From contig NZ_JAKEIP010000014.1 in assembly GCF_021474425.1 (NCBI RefSeq), forward strand, positions 19,848 through 83,847: a stretch of DNA of 64,000 nt, in the 5' to 3' direction. The stretch comes from Streptomyces muensis. Its GTDB lineage: Bacteria; Actinomycetota; Actinomycetes; Streptomycetales; Streptomycetaceae. Shown piece by piece: positions 34,083 through 43,015 of this stretch; position 1 is the first letter of the stretch; the number at the start of each line of letters is the position of its first letter. The position numbers and the translations under genes were made by a program. The notes under the pieces are model-generated. The model saw only the letters and a program-made list of their open reading frames with translations, did no database searches and was not told the DNA's origin.

Positions 34083-36632
34083 ATGGCACGCGGCAAGCTC
34101 CGGATCTACCTCGGCGCGGCACCCGGCGTCGGAAAGACGTACGCGATGCTGTCGGAGGCACACCGCCGTATCGAACGGGGCACCGACTGCGTCGTCGCCT
34201 TCGTGGAACACCACCACCGGCCCCGCACCGAGGTGATGCTGCACGGCCTGGAACAGGTGCCCCGCAAGGAGTTCGACTACCGGGGCGGCACCTTCAGCGA
34301 GATGGACGTGGACGCCGTCCTGCGCCGCGCCCCCAAGGTCGCCCTGGTCGACGAGCTGGCCCACACCAACGTCCCCGGCTCCCGCAACACCAAGCGCTGG
34401 CAGGACGTCGAGGAACTGCTCGCCGCGGGCATCGACGTGATATCCACCGTCAACATCCAGCACCTGGAGTCCCTCGGCGACGTCGTCGAGTCGATCACCG
34501 GGGTCCGCCAGCGCGAGACCGTCCCCGACGAGGTCGTACGGCGTGCCGACCAGATCGAGCTGGTCGACATGTCCCCGGAGGCGCTGCGCCGCCGCATGGC
34601 CCACGGCAACATCTACAAGCCGGACAAGGTCGACGCGGCCCTCTCCAACTACTTCCGCCCCGGCAACCTCACCGCCCTGCGCGAACTCGCGCTGCTGTGG
34701 GTGGCCGACCGGGTCGACGCGTACCTGACCGAGTACCGCAGCGAGCACCGGGTCTCGACCATCTGGGGCTCACGCGAGCGGATCGTGGTCGGACTGACCG
34801 GCGGCCCCGAAGGACGGACCCTCATACGGCGGGCCGCGCGGCTCGCCGAGAAGGGCGCCGGTGGCGAGGTGCTAGCCGTCTACATCTCCCGCAGTGACGG
34901 TCTCACCGCCGCCTCCCCGAAAGAACTGGCCGTGCAGCGCACGCTGGTCGAGGACCTCGGCGGCACCTTCCACCAGGTCGTCGGCGAGGACATACCGGCC
35001 GCTCTGCTCGACTTCTCCCGCGGCGTGAACGCCACCCAGATCGTCCTCGGCGTCTCCCGCCGCAGGAGCTGGCAGTACGTCTTCGGCCCCGGGGTCGGCG
35101 CCACGGTCGCCCGTGAGTCCGGTCCCGACCTCGACGTCCACCTCATCACGCACGACGAGGCGGGCAAGGGCCGCGGCCTGCCGGTCGCACGGGGAGCACG
35201 CCTGGGACGGTCCAGGGTCATCTGGGGCTGGTTCGTCGGCGTCCTGGGCCCCACGCTCCTCAGCTGGCTCCTGACCAGCGTCTTCCCGGAGGTCGGCCTC
35301 GCCAACGACATGCTGCTCTTCCTGACCCTGACGGTGGCGGCGGCCCTGCTGGGCGGGCTCCTCCCGGCGCTGGCCTCCGCCGTGGTGGGCTCCCTCCTCC
35401 TGAACTGGTTCTTCACCCCGCCCGTCCACACCCTGACGATCGCCGACCCGAAGAACATCGTCGCCATCGCGATCTTCGTCGGGGTCGCCGTGTCCGTGGC
35501 GTCCGTGGTGGACCTCGCGGCCCGGCGCACCCACCAGGCGGCCCGGCTGCGCGCCGAGTCGGAGATCCTCTCCTTCCTCGCGGGCAACGTACTGCGCGGC
35601 GAGACCACCCTGGAGGCCCTGCTGGAACGGGTCCGCGAGACCTTCGGCATGGAGTCGGTGGCCCTGCTGGAGCGGATCGGCGAGAAGGACCCGTGGACCT
35701 GCGCCGGCAGTGTGGGACCGCGACCCGCCGGGATTCCCGAGGACGCGGACGTGGACGTCCCCGTCGGCGACCACCTGGCCCTGTCCCTGCGCGGCCGGGT
35801 GCTGCCCGCCGCCGACCGCCGGGTGCTGGCCGCGTTCGCCGCGCAGGCCGCCGTGGTCCTGGACCGCCAGCGCCTGCAGCGCGAGGCTGACCGGGCCGCG
35901 GAACTCGCCGAGGGCAACCGCATGCGTACGGCCCTGCTCGCCGCCGTCAGCCATGATCTGCGCACCCCGCTGGCCGGCATCAAGGCGGCGGTCTCCTCCC
36001 TGCGCTCGGACGACGTCGAGTGGTCCGAGGAGGACCAGGCGGAGCTGCTGGAGGCCATCGAGGAGGGCGCCGACCGGCTCGACCACCTGGTCGGCAACCT
36101 GCTGGACATGTCCCGCCTGCAGACCGGCACCGTCATCCCCATCATCCGCGAGACCGACCTCGACGAGGTCGTGCCCATGGCGCTCGGCGGAGTGCCCGAG
36201 GACAGCGTGGACCTGGACATCCCCGAGACCCTGCCCATGGTCCACGTCGATCGGGGGCTGCTGGAGAGGGCGGTCGCGAACGTCGTGGAGAACGCCGTCA
36301 AGTACAGCCCGCCCGGCGACAAGGTCCTGGTGTCCGCGAGCGCCATCGCCGACCGGGTCGAGCTGCGGGTCGTCGACCGCGGGCCAGGCGTCCCCGACGA
36401 CGCCAAGGACCGCATCTTCGAGCCCTTCCAGCGCTACGGCGACGCGCCCCGCGGTGCCGGCGTCGGCCTCGGCCTTGCGGTCGCCCGCGGCTTCGCCGAG
36501 GCCATCGGCGGCACCCTGAGCGCCGAGGACACGCCCGGCGGCGGCCTCACGATGGTGCTCAGCGTGCCCACGGCACCGCAACGCCAGCAGGAGCCGGACC
36601 TGCCGGACCTGTCGGCCACGGCCACCTCCTGA
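34083..36632 (+). CDS. kdpD: KdpD sensor histidine kinase
   Basis: 849 residues. KdpD domain with Walker A GAAPGVGKT (11-19), a universal-stress-protein-like domain (about 235-360), four membrane helices of DUF4118 (about 378-475), a GAF-like region, HisKA with the phosphorylated His624 (HDLRTPLAGIK), and a HATPase (NVVENAVKYSPPG, GVGLGLAVARGF). It senses K+ and ionic strength and phosphorylates KdpE. Complete and in frame. Confidence 0.96.
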   Translation: MARGKLRIYLGAAPGVGKTYAMLSEAHRRIERGTDCVVAFVEHHHRPRTEVMLHGLEQVPRKEFDYRGGTFSEMDVDAVLRRAPKVALVDELAHTNVPGSRNTKRWQDVEELLAAGIDVISTVNIQHLESLGDVVESITGVRQRETVPDEVVRRADQIELVDMSPEALRRRMAHGNIYKPDKVDAALSNYFRPGNLTALRELALLWVADRVDAYLTEYRSEHRVSTIWGSRERIVVGLTGGPEGRTLIRRAARLAEKGAGGEVLAVYISRSDGLTAASPKELAVQRTLVEDLGGTFHQVVGEDIPAALLDFSRGVNATQIVLGVSRRRSWQYVFGPGVGATVARESGPDLDVHLITHDEAGKGRGLPVARGARLGRSRVIWGWFVGVLGPTLLSWLLTSVFPEVGLANDMLLFLTLTVAAALLGGLLPALASAVVGSLLLNWFFTPPVHTLTIADPKNIVAIAIFVGVAVSVASVVDLAARRTHQAARLRAESEILSFLAGNVLRGETTLEALLERVRETFGMESVALLERIGEKDPWTCAGSVGPRPAGIPEDADVDVPVGDHLALSLRGRVLPAADRRVLAAFAAQAAVVLDRQRLQREADRAAELAEGNRMRTALLAAVSHDLRTPLAGIKAAVSSLRSDDVEWSEEDQAELLEAIEEGADRLDHLVGNLLDMSRLQTGTVIPIIRETDLDEVVPMALGGVPEDSVDLDIPETLPMVHVDRGLLERAVANVVENAVKYSPPGDKVLVSASAIADRVELRVVDRGPGVPDDAKDRIFEPFQRYGDAPRGAGVGLGLAVARGFAEAIGGTLSAEDTPGGGLTMVLSVPTAPQRQQEPDLPDLSATATS

Positions 36633-36670
36633 CGGGCGAGACCGGGGACCTCGGTCGGTCTTCGGGTCCA

Positions 36671-36740
36671 TGGCACCGGCTGGCGCCACTTGGTGCCATG
36701 CGGCGCCACTCGGTGCCATGCTGCGCCACTCGGTGCCAAC
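36671..36740 (+). repeat. Seven-copy 10-bp array, candidate RHH operator
   Basis: Starting every ten bases from 36671 to 36731 is a variant of the octamer TGGYGCCA (TGGCACCG, TGGCGCCA, TGGTGCCA, CGGCGCCA, CGGTGCCA, CTGCGCCA, CGGTGCCA). From 36681 it also reads as three 20-bp tandem units. The core GGCGCC is itself palindromic. It lies upstream of a ribbon-helix-helix gene, a class that binds such tandem short sites. Confidence 0.75.
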
Positions 36741-36786
36741 CAGTCGACCAGGAGGGCGGGTGCGCCTGGCGCAACAGGGCTTGCGA

Positions 36787-36819
36787 ATGGTGCCAACATG
36801 GCGCCATGATGGCGTCATG
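36787..36819 (+). repeat. Three-copy 11-bp array overlapping the RHH gene start
   Basis: ATGGTGCCAAC, ATGGCGCCATG and ATGGCGTCATG follow each other with an 11-base period; the last copy contains the ATG of the RHH gene at 36817. Same core as the array at 36671, suggesting autorepression by blocking both promoter and start. Confidence 0.7.
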
Positions 36820-37338
36820 GACCTCACGCCGTATGTCGACACCCTCCGCCGCGAACTCGCGGTGGCCGCCGAAGCCGGCGGCGAAGAAGCCCGCGAGCTG
36901 GCCGAGCGGCTCACCGCTCCCCTGGAGTCGGCGACCCGGCTGACCATGCTCAACGTGCTCTCCGCCGCGATGGACGAGATCACCCGTGAACTCGCCCCTG
37001 GCTCGGTCGACGTACGGCTGCGCGGGCTCGACCCCGACTTCGTGGTGACACCGCCGCCCACCTACGGCGGCGCTCCCGCGGAGCCGCCCGCGACCGTCGA
37101 CCCGTTCAGGGCGGCCCCCGCCCCGGCCGAGGGCGACGAAGGCGGCACCGCCCGGATCAACCTGCGTCTGCCGGCCCACCTCAAGGCTCGCGCCGAGGAG
37201 GCCGCGAGCCGCGAGGGCCTGTCGGTCAACGCGTGGCTGGTGCGTGCCGTTTCGGCCGCGGTCGACGGCGGCACCCAGCCGCGTACGACGGAGAAGAGCC
37301 AGACCGTCGGACAGAGCTTCACGGGCTGGGTGCGCTAG
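36817..37338 (+). CDS. Ribbon-helix-helix (HicB/Arc-type) regulator
   Basis: 173 residues. The N-terminal ~90 residues form an uncharacterised helical domain (LTPYVDTLRRELAVAAEAGG). A Pro/Ala linker leads to a C-terminal RHH domain (ARINLRLPAHLKARAEEAAS then REGLSVNAWLVRAVSAAV). It is often labelled a HicB-family antitoxin, but no HicA toxin is adjacent; DUF4097 and an ABC transporter follow instead. No Shine-Dalgarno is visible, and the start codon lies inside the repeat array. It most likely is a repressor of this operon. Confidence 0.8.
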   Translation: MDLTPYVDTLRRELAVAAEAGGEEARELAERLTAPLESATRLTMLNVLSAAMDEITRELAPGSVDVRLRGLDPDFVVTPPPTYGGAPAEPPATVDPFRAAPAPAEGDEGGTARINLRLPAHLKARAEEAASREGLSVNAWLVRAVSAAVDGGTQPRTTEKSQTVGQSFTGWVR

Positions 37339-37434
37339 CCGCACCCCCGCCCGCACCACTGCACCAGCACCACTTCATCCGCACCACGTCCCACCAGCAG
37401 GGATGCCCCAACGACTCAAGAGGACGGGACAGTC

Positions 37435-38277
37435 ATGCCTTCTTTCGACACTCCTGAAGCAATCGCGGTCACGGCGCGCGTGGAGGCCGGTTCCATTCAG
37501 TTCACCGCGGGCGACCGCGTCGACACCGTCGTCGAGGTGCGGCCCCGCGACCCGAAGAAGGACCTGGACGTGCGGACGGCCGACCAGACCGAGGTCAGCT
37601 ACGCGAGCGGTCTGCTGACCGTCAGGACGCCCAAGTCCAATCTCTTCGGCCGCACCGGCACCGTCGACGTGACGGTCGAACTGCCGACGGACTCGTGCAT
37701 CGACATGACCGGCGCCTGGGCCCAGGTGCTTGGCGAGGGCCGACTCGGCGAGGTCCGTGTGAAGACCTCGTCCGGTGACGCCCGTTTCGACACGACCGGC
37801 CCGCTGCATCTGACTGCGTCGCACGGCTCGATCACCGTGGACCGGGTCGAGGGCATGGCCGAGATCACCACCAGCTCCGGCAGCCTGCGCGTCGGCCTGC
37901 TCGACGGCCCCGCCGTCCTGAAGAACTCCCACGGCACCACCACCGTCGGAGCCGCGACCGGCGAGCTGCGGGTGAGCGGCGCCAACGGCGACATCGAGAT
38001 CCGGCGCGCCGAGGACTCGGTCACCGCCACCACCGCCCACGGCACCCTGCGCGTGGACGAAGTGGCCCGTGGCACCGTCCAGTTGGAGACCAACCACGGC
38101 GCCATCGACGTCGGCATCCGCGAGGGCACCGCCGCCTGGCTCGACGTCAGCTCGAACTCCGGCCAGGTGCGCAACACGCTCACGGCGTCCGATGCCCCGG
38201 AGCAGACCGAGGACACCGTCAAGGTCCGCGCCCGGACCAAGTACGGCAACATCGACATCCGCCGCGCCAAGCCCTGA
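37435..38277 (+). CDS. DUF4097 beta-repeat protein
   Basis: 280 residues of regular beta repeats with recurring pairs such as VKTSSGDARFDTTGPLHLTA, SHGSITVDRVEG and TTSSGSLRVGLL, which build a right-handed beta-helix (DUF4097, as in LiaF-like envelope-stress proteins). No signal peptide or membrane segment, so cytoplasmic. RBS AAGAGGACGGGAC. It lies between the RHH regulator and the ABC exporter genes and probably is co-transcribed with them. Confidence 0.9.
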   Translation: MPSFDTPEAIAVTARVEAGSIQFTAGDRVDTVVEVRPRDPKKDLDVRTADQTEVSYASGLLTVRTPKSNLFGRTGTVDVTVELPTDSCIDMTGAWAQVLGEGRLGEVRVKTSSGDARFDTTGPLHLTASHGSITVDRVEGMAEITTSSGSLRVGLLDGPAVLKNSHGTTTVGAATGELRVSGANGDIEIRRAEDSVTATTAHGTLRVDEVARGTVQLETNHGAIDVGIREGTAAWLDVSSNSGQVRNTLTASDAPEQTEDTVKVRARTKYGNIDIRRAKP

Positions 38278-38336
38278 GCATCACATCCTCAACCGGCCTC
38301 ATCGCCCACCCACTTCAGCTCTCAACGGAGGGCCTC

Positions 38337-39350
38337 ATGGCTTCTTCTGTCATGCCCATGCCCATGCCCATGCCCAGGCGAGGCGACGGTCCGCAGTCGC
38401 CCGCCGCCGTCTCCGCCATCGGTCTGCGCAAGTCCTACGGCGACAAGACCGTCCTCGACGGCATCGATCTGCGCATCCCGACCGGGTCCGTGTTCGCGCT
38501 CCTCGGGCCCAACGGCGCCGGCAAGACCACCGCGGTGAAGATCCTGTCCACGCTCATCGGCGCCGACGGCGGGCAGGCCCAGGTCGCGGGCCACGACGTC
38601 GCCACCTCACCGGAGGGGGTGCGGGCCGCGATCGGGGTCACCGGCCAGTTCTCCGCCGTGGACGGGCTGATCACCGGTGAGGAGAACATGCTCCTGATGG
38701 CGGACCTGCACCACCTCCCCAAGCGCGAGGGACGGCAGGTCACCGCCCAGCTGCTGGAGCGCTTCGATCTCACCGAGGCCGCGAAGAAGCCCGCCTCCAC
38801 CTACTCCGGCGGCATGAAGCGCCGCCTGGACATCGCCATGACCCTGGTCGGCAGCCCCCGGATCATCTTCCTCGACGAGCCGACCACCGGCCTCGACCCG
38901 CGCAGTCGCCACAACATGTGGGGAATCATCCGCGAGCTGGTCTCGGAGGGCGTCACCGTCTTCCTCACCACCCAGTACCTGGAGGAGGCCGACGAACTCG
39001 CCGACCGCATCGCGGTGTTGAACAACGGCAGGATCGCGGCCGAGGGAACCGCCGACGAGCTGAAGCGGATGATCCCCGGCGGACACGTACGGCTCCGCTT
39101 CACGGACCCGGCCGCGTACCAGAGCGCCGCCTCCGCCCTGCCCGAGACCACCCGGGACGATGAGTCCCTCGCCCTGCAGATCCCCAGCGACGGCAGTCAG
39201 CGAGAACTGCGTTCCATCCTCGACTGGCTGGACGCGGCCGGCGTCGAGGCCGACGAACTGACCGTGCACACCCCCGACCTCGACGACGTCTTCTTCGCCC
39301 TGACCAGCGGCACCGACCAGCCGAACCCGTCCGAGGAGGCGGCCCGATGA
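38337..39350 (+). CDS. ABC transporter ATP-binding protein, DrrA type
   Basis: 337 residues. Walker A GPNGAGKTT, signature TYSGGMKRRLDIAM, Walker B IIFLDEPTTGLDP, H-loop TQYLEEADELADR, and the DrrA-type C-terminal domain (DLDDVFFALTSG). It powers export with the permease 39347-40138, whose start overlaps its stop. The N-terminus has an MPMPMPMP run coded by four ATGCCC copies (38352-38375), so length there may vary. Confidence 0.95.
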   Translation: MASSVMPMPMPMPRRGDGPQSPAAVSAIGLRKSYGDKTVLDGIDLRIPTGSVFALLGPNGAGKTTAVKILSTLIGADGGQAQVAGHDVATSPEGVRAAIGVTGQFSAVDGLITGEENMLLMADLHHLPKREGRQVTAQLLERFDLTEAAKKPASTYSGGMKRRLDIAMTLVGSPRIIFLDEPTTGLDPRSRHNMWGIIRELVSEGVTVFLTTQYLEEADELADRIAVLNNGRIAAEGTADELKRMIPGGHVRLRFTDPAAYQSAASALPETTRDDESLALQIPSDGSQRELRSILDWLDAAGVEADELTVHTPDLDDVFFALTSGTDQPNPSEEAAR

Positions 39351-40138
39351 GCTCCCTGTCCCTCGCCGTGCGCGACTCGTCCACGATGCTGCGCCGCAAT
39401 CTGCTGCACGTGCGCCGCTACCCGTCGCTCACTTTGAACCTGCTGCTGTCGCCGGTCGTCCTGCTGCTGCTCTTCGTCTACGTCTTCGGCGACGTGATGG
39501 GCGCCGGCCTGAACGGCGGCGGAGCGGACCGCTCCGAGTACCTCTCCTACATCCTCCCGGGGATCCTGCTGCTGACCATCGGCGGCACCACGATCGGTAC
39601 GGCCGTGTCCGTGGCCATGGACATGACCGAGGGCATCATCGCCCGCTTCCGCACGATGGCCGTCCACCGCGGGTCGGTGCTCATCGGCCACGTCATCGGC
39701 AGCGTGCTGCAGTGCCTGGCGAGCGTGGTCCTCGTGGGAGCCGTCGCCGTGGCCATCGGCTTCCGCGCCACCGACGCCACCGCCCTGGAGTGGATCCTGG
39801 CGGCCGGGCTGCTGACGCTCGTCTCCCTGGCGCTCACCTGGATCGCGGTCGGCATGGGCCTGGTCAGCCCGAACCCCGAGGGGGCCAGCAACAACGCCAT
39901 GCCCCTGATGGTCCTGCCACTCATCTCCAGCGCCTTCGTGCCGGTGGACGCGATGCCGGGCTGGTTCCAGCCGATCGCCGAGTACCAGCCGTTCACCCCG
40001 GCCATCGAGACCCTGCGCGGCCTGCTCCTCGGCACCGAGATCGGCCACAACGGGTGGCTGGCCGTGGCCTGGTGCGTGGGGCTGGCGGTGCTCGGCTACG
40101 TCTGGTCCAAGTCGGTGTTCGACCGCGAGCCGAAGTAG
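39347..40138 (+). CDS. ABC-2 type permease, DrrB type
   Basis: 263 residues, six membrane segments, with the ABC-2 pattern (YLSYILPGILLLTIGGTTIG, SNNAMPLMVLPLISSAFVPV, MPGWFQPIAEYQPFTP). It exports a drug, lipid or similar together with the DrrA-like ATPase. ATG overlaps the preceding stop (ATGA). Its 3' end overlaps the convergent XRE gene by 43 bases. Confidence 0.95.
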   Translation: MSSLSLAVRDSSTMLRRNLLHVRRYPSLTLNLLLSPVVLLLLFVYVFGDVMGAGLNGGGADRSEYLSYILPGILLLTIGGTTIGTAVSVAMDMTEGIIARFRTMAVHRGSVLIGHVIGSVLQCLASVVLVGAVAVAIGFRATDATALEWILAAGLLTLVSLALTWIAVGMGLVSPNPEGASNNAMPLMVLPLISSAFVPVDAMPGWFQPIAEYQPFTPAIETLRGLLLGTEIGHNGWLAVAWCVGLAVLGYVWSKSVFDREPK

Positions 40139-40986
40139 CGGGGTTCGAGTGTGGCGGCCCAGCTGGCGAGCAGTTTCAGGCCGTCGGCCGATGGGGTGCC
40201 GGGTTCGGCGCTCATGGCGGTGAGGGCCAGACCGGGGTCGGTCGGTACGGGCAACGCTTCGAAGGCGAGGGTGAGGTCGCCGACGGCGGGGTGGCGGAAG
40301 CGTTTGAGACCGGTGTGGTGCAGGCGCACGTTGTGTGCGGCCCACAACGACCGGAAGTCCTCGCTAAGGGTGGAGAGTTCGCCGATCAGGTCGCTGAGAT
40401 CGCGGTTGTACGGGTCCTGTCCGGCCTCGGTGCGCAGGAGGGCTGCGGCTGCGGCCCGTTGGTCGTCCAGTTCGGGCATGTACTGCTCGGCGCCGGGGTT
40501 GAGGAACTGGTAGCGGGCGATGTTGACCGGCCGGGCGGGGTCCTGGAACAGCGGCCAGTACAGGGCCTTGCCGAGACGGTTGGTCGCGAGGATGTCGAGG
40601 CGGCCGTTGCGGATGAAGGCGGGCGCGTCGGTCATCGCGTCGAGGAGCTGTTGCAGGGCGGGCCGGATGGGCTGTGCCGTGCGGCGGCGTGTGGGCCGGC
40701 GGGTGGTGCTGGCGGTCCGGGCCAGGTCCATGAGGTGGGCACGCTCGGATTCGTCTAGCTGCAGCGCACGGGCCAGGGAGTCCAGGACGGCCTCGGAGGT
40801 GCCGGAGAGGTTTCCGCGTTCCATACGGGCGTAGTACTCGGCGCTCACCCCGGCGAGCATCGCGACCTCTTCGCGGCGCAGCCCCTTGACCCGCCGGTGT
40901 CCGGCGGCCGGAAGGCCCGCCTGCTGCGGCGTGATCTTCGCGCGGCGGCTGGTGAGGAACTCGCGGACCTCGCTTCGGTTGTCCAT
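40096..40986 (-). CDS. XRE/MmyB-type HTH regulator
   Basis: 296 residues: an N-terminal Cro/XRE HTH (VKGLRREEVAMLAGVSAEYY, ARMERGNLSG) and the MmyB-like ligand-binding domain (FIRNGRLDILATNRLGKALY, FLNPGAEQYMP, LRTEAGQDPYNRDLSDLIGE). MmyB-like proteins bind fatty-acid-like ligands. It is divergent from the ADH/SDR genes 41149-42953 and likely regulates them, a common arrangement in Streptomyces. Confidence 0.92.
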   Translation of the reverse strand: MDNRSEVREFLTSRRAKITPQQAGLPAAGHRRVKGLRREEVAMLAGVSAEYYARMERGNLSGTSEAVLDSLARALQLDESERAHLMDLARTASTTRRPTRRRTAQPIRPALQQLLDAMTDAPAFIRNGRLDILATNRLGKALYWPLFQDPARPVNIARYQFLNPGAEQYMPELDDQRAAAAALLRTEAGQDPYNRDLSDLIGELSTLSEDFRSLWAAHNVRLHHTGLKRFRHPAVGDLTLAFEALPVPTDPGLALTAMSAEPGTPSADGLKLLASWAATLEPRYFGSRSNTDLDQT

Positions 40987-41148
40987 GTCTTCGAGGCTAC
41001 GACGATCGCAGGATCTGAGGGGTGCCCTGCCAGTACATGTAACAGCGGGTCCTTCCGTGCGCGCGTGACCTGCCGTTTCATCGATGTCGGGCCGGCGGAC
41101 GCCCGCCCCTCCCGACCTTCTCCCCCTCTCACGATCACGGAAAGAATC

Positions 41149-42165
41149 ATGCGCGCAACCGTCCTTCACGCCCCCCGCGACGTACGGGTCGAAGACCGGC
41201 CCAGGGCCGCCCTGCAGCAGCCCACCGATGCGGTGATCCGCACCGTCGCCACCTGTGTGTGCGGCTCGGACCTGTGGGACTACCGAGGCGTCAACGAGAT
41301 CGCCGAGCCCACGCCCGGCGGCCACGAATACGTCGGCATCGTCGAAGAGGTCGGCAGCGAGGTGACGGGCATCAAGCCCGGCCAACTCGTGGTCGGATTG
41401 TTCTTCGCCTCGGACAACACCTGCCCCAACTGCGAGAACGGCTACCAGACCAACTGCCTGCACCGAGAGTTCGTCGGCGGCTGCCAGGCCGAGTACGTCC
41501 GCGTCCCGCTCGCCGACGGCACCCTGGTCCACGTCCCCGGCGATGTGGCCGAGGAGCACATCCCGAGCCTGCTGGCCTGCTCCGACGTGATGGGCACCGG
41601 CTGGTACGCGGCCGTCGCCGCCCAGGTCGAGCCCGGTGACACCGTCGCGGTGGTCGGGGACGGCGCGGTCGGCCTGTGCGCGGTCATCGCCGCCAAGGAA
41701 CTCGGGGCGACGCGGATCATCGCCATGTCCCGCCACGCGCCGCGCCAGCAGCTGGCCCGCGAGTTCGGCGCCACCGACGTCGTCGCCGAGCGCGGCCACG
41801 AGGGCGCTGCCCGGATCAAGGAGCTGACCGGCGGCATCGGCGCGGACGCCGTCCTGGAGTGCGTGGGCAACCCCGAGTCCATGCGGCAGGCCCTGCACTC
41901 CACCCGCCCCGGCGGCAATGTCGGCTTCGTCGGCGTCCCGCACGGTGTGCAGATCGACGGCGAGGAGCTGTTCTTCTCCCACGTGGCCCTGCGCGGCGGC
42001 CCCGCCCCGGTCCGCGCCTTCCTGCCCGACCTCATCGAGCGCGTCCTCACCGGCCGGATCAACCCGGGCAAGGTCTTCGACCTCGAACTCCCCCTGGACC
42101 AGGCCGCCGAGGGCTATCGCGCCATGGACGAGCGCCGCGCCATCAAGACCCTCCTGCGCCCCTGA
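41149..42165 (+). CDS. Zinc-dependent alcohol dehydrogenase (MDR)
   Basis: 338 residues. Zinc and cofactor motifs: CGSDLWDY, GGHEYVGIVEEVG, the structural site CPNCENGYQTNCLH, and GDGAVGLCAV for NAD(P). It oxidises or reduces an alcohol or aldehyde. First gene of a two-gene unit with the SDR, divergent from the XRE regulator. Confidence 0.93.
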   Translation: MRATVLHAPRDVRVEDRPRAALQQPTDAVIRTVATCVCGSDLWDYRGVNEIAEPTPGGHEYVGIVEEVGSEVTGIKPGQLVVGLFFASDNTCPNCENGYQTNCLHREFVGGCQAEYVRVPLADGTLVHVPGDVAEEHIPSLLACSDVMGTGWYAAVAAQVEPGDTVAVVGDGAVGLCAVIAAKELGATRIIAMSRHAPRQQLAREFGATDVVAERGHEGAARIKELTGGIGADAVLECVGNPESMRQALHSTRPGGNVGFVGVPHGVQIDGEELFFSHVALRGGPAPVRAFLPDLIERVLTGRINPGKVFDLELPLDQAAEGYRAMDERRAIKTLLRP

Positions 42166-42185
42166 AAGAGATGGGCCCCCTGAGC

Positions 42186-42953
42186 ATGAACCCGCAATAC
42201 GACTTCGAAGGCCAGGTCGCCCTGGTCACCGGCGCGGCCTCCGGCATGGGACTGGCCGCCGCCCGCGCCTTCGCCCAGGCCGGTGCGGCCGTCGTGCTGG
42301 CCGACGTGAACGAGGCCGCCGTGCGGACCGCGGCGAAGGAACTCACCGACGCCGGGCACCAGGCCATCGGTGTGGTGTGCGACGTCACCGACGAGGACCA
42401 GGCCGCCGCCATGGTCCAGAGCGCGGTGGACACCTACGGTCGCCTGGACATGGCCTTCAACAACGCCGGTATCCAGGTCCCGCCTTCGGACGCCGCCGAC
42501 GAGACGGCCGAGAACTTCGACCGCGTCAACGGTGTCAACCTGCGTGGCGTGTGGGCCGCCCAGAAGCACGAGCTGCGCCAGATGCGCACCCAGGGCTCCG
42601 GCGCGATCGTCAACTGCTCTTCCCTCGGTGGGCTGGTCGGCCTGCCCGAGCGCGCCGCCTACCACGCCTCCAAGCACGGTGTGATCGGCCTGACCAAGAG
42701 CGCCGCGGTCGAGTACGCGCCGCGAGGCATTCGCATCAACGCCGTCTGCCCCGGCGTGATCGAGACCCCGATGGTTGCCGACATGCTCGAGGGGCAGGCC
42801 GAGGCCATGGCCGCGATCATGAGCGAGCAGCCCATCGGGCGCCTCGGCCAGGCCGAGGAGGTCGCCGCCGCCGCCCTGTGGCTGTGCAGCCCCGGGGCCA
42901 GCTTCGTGATCGGCGTCGCCCTGCCCGTCGACGGCGGATACACCACCCACTGA
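42186..42953 (+). CDS. SDR family oxidoreductase
   Basis: 255 residues. TGAASGMG cofactor motif, NNAGIQVPP, catalytic Ser (VNCSSLGGLVG), YHASK, and a complete C-terminus (VALPVDGGYTTH). The start may also be ATG 42171, 15 bases upstream, where GAAAGAG abuts; 42186 gives the usual N-terminus. Probably acts with the preceding ADH. Confidence 0.93.
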   Translation: MNPQYDFEGQVALVTGAASGMGLAAARAFAQAGAAVVLADVNEAAVRTAAKELTDAGHQAIGVVCDVTDEDQAAAMVQSAVDTYGRLDMAFNNAGIQVPPSDAADETAENFDRVNGVNLRGVWAAQKHELRQMRTQGSGAIVNCSSLGGLVGLPERAAYHASKHGVIGLTKSAAVEYAPRGIRINAVCPGVIETPMVADMLEGQAEAMAAIMSEQPIGRLGQAEEVAAAALWLCSPGASFVIGVALPVDGGYTTH

Positions 42954-43015
42954 ACGCCCTCCGACCGGGACACCTGGCGCCGGGGCTCGGCACGCACACA
43001 CCATCGCACGGTCGT

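Noticed and set aside
36671..36819. CRISPR-like array
   Set aside because: Repeats are 8-11 bases with no spacers; an operator array fits better. No CRISPR array or cas gene was seen anywhere in the window.
34872..37061. Long minus-strand frame opposite kdpD and the RHH gene
   Set aside because: Shadow frame spanning two real genes and their repeat-array promoter.
36817..37338. HicAB toxin-antitoxin system
   Set aside because: The RHH domain is HicB-like, but no HicA-type toxin frame lies on either side; the context is a DUF4097-ABC operon.
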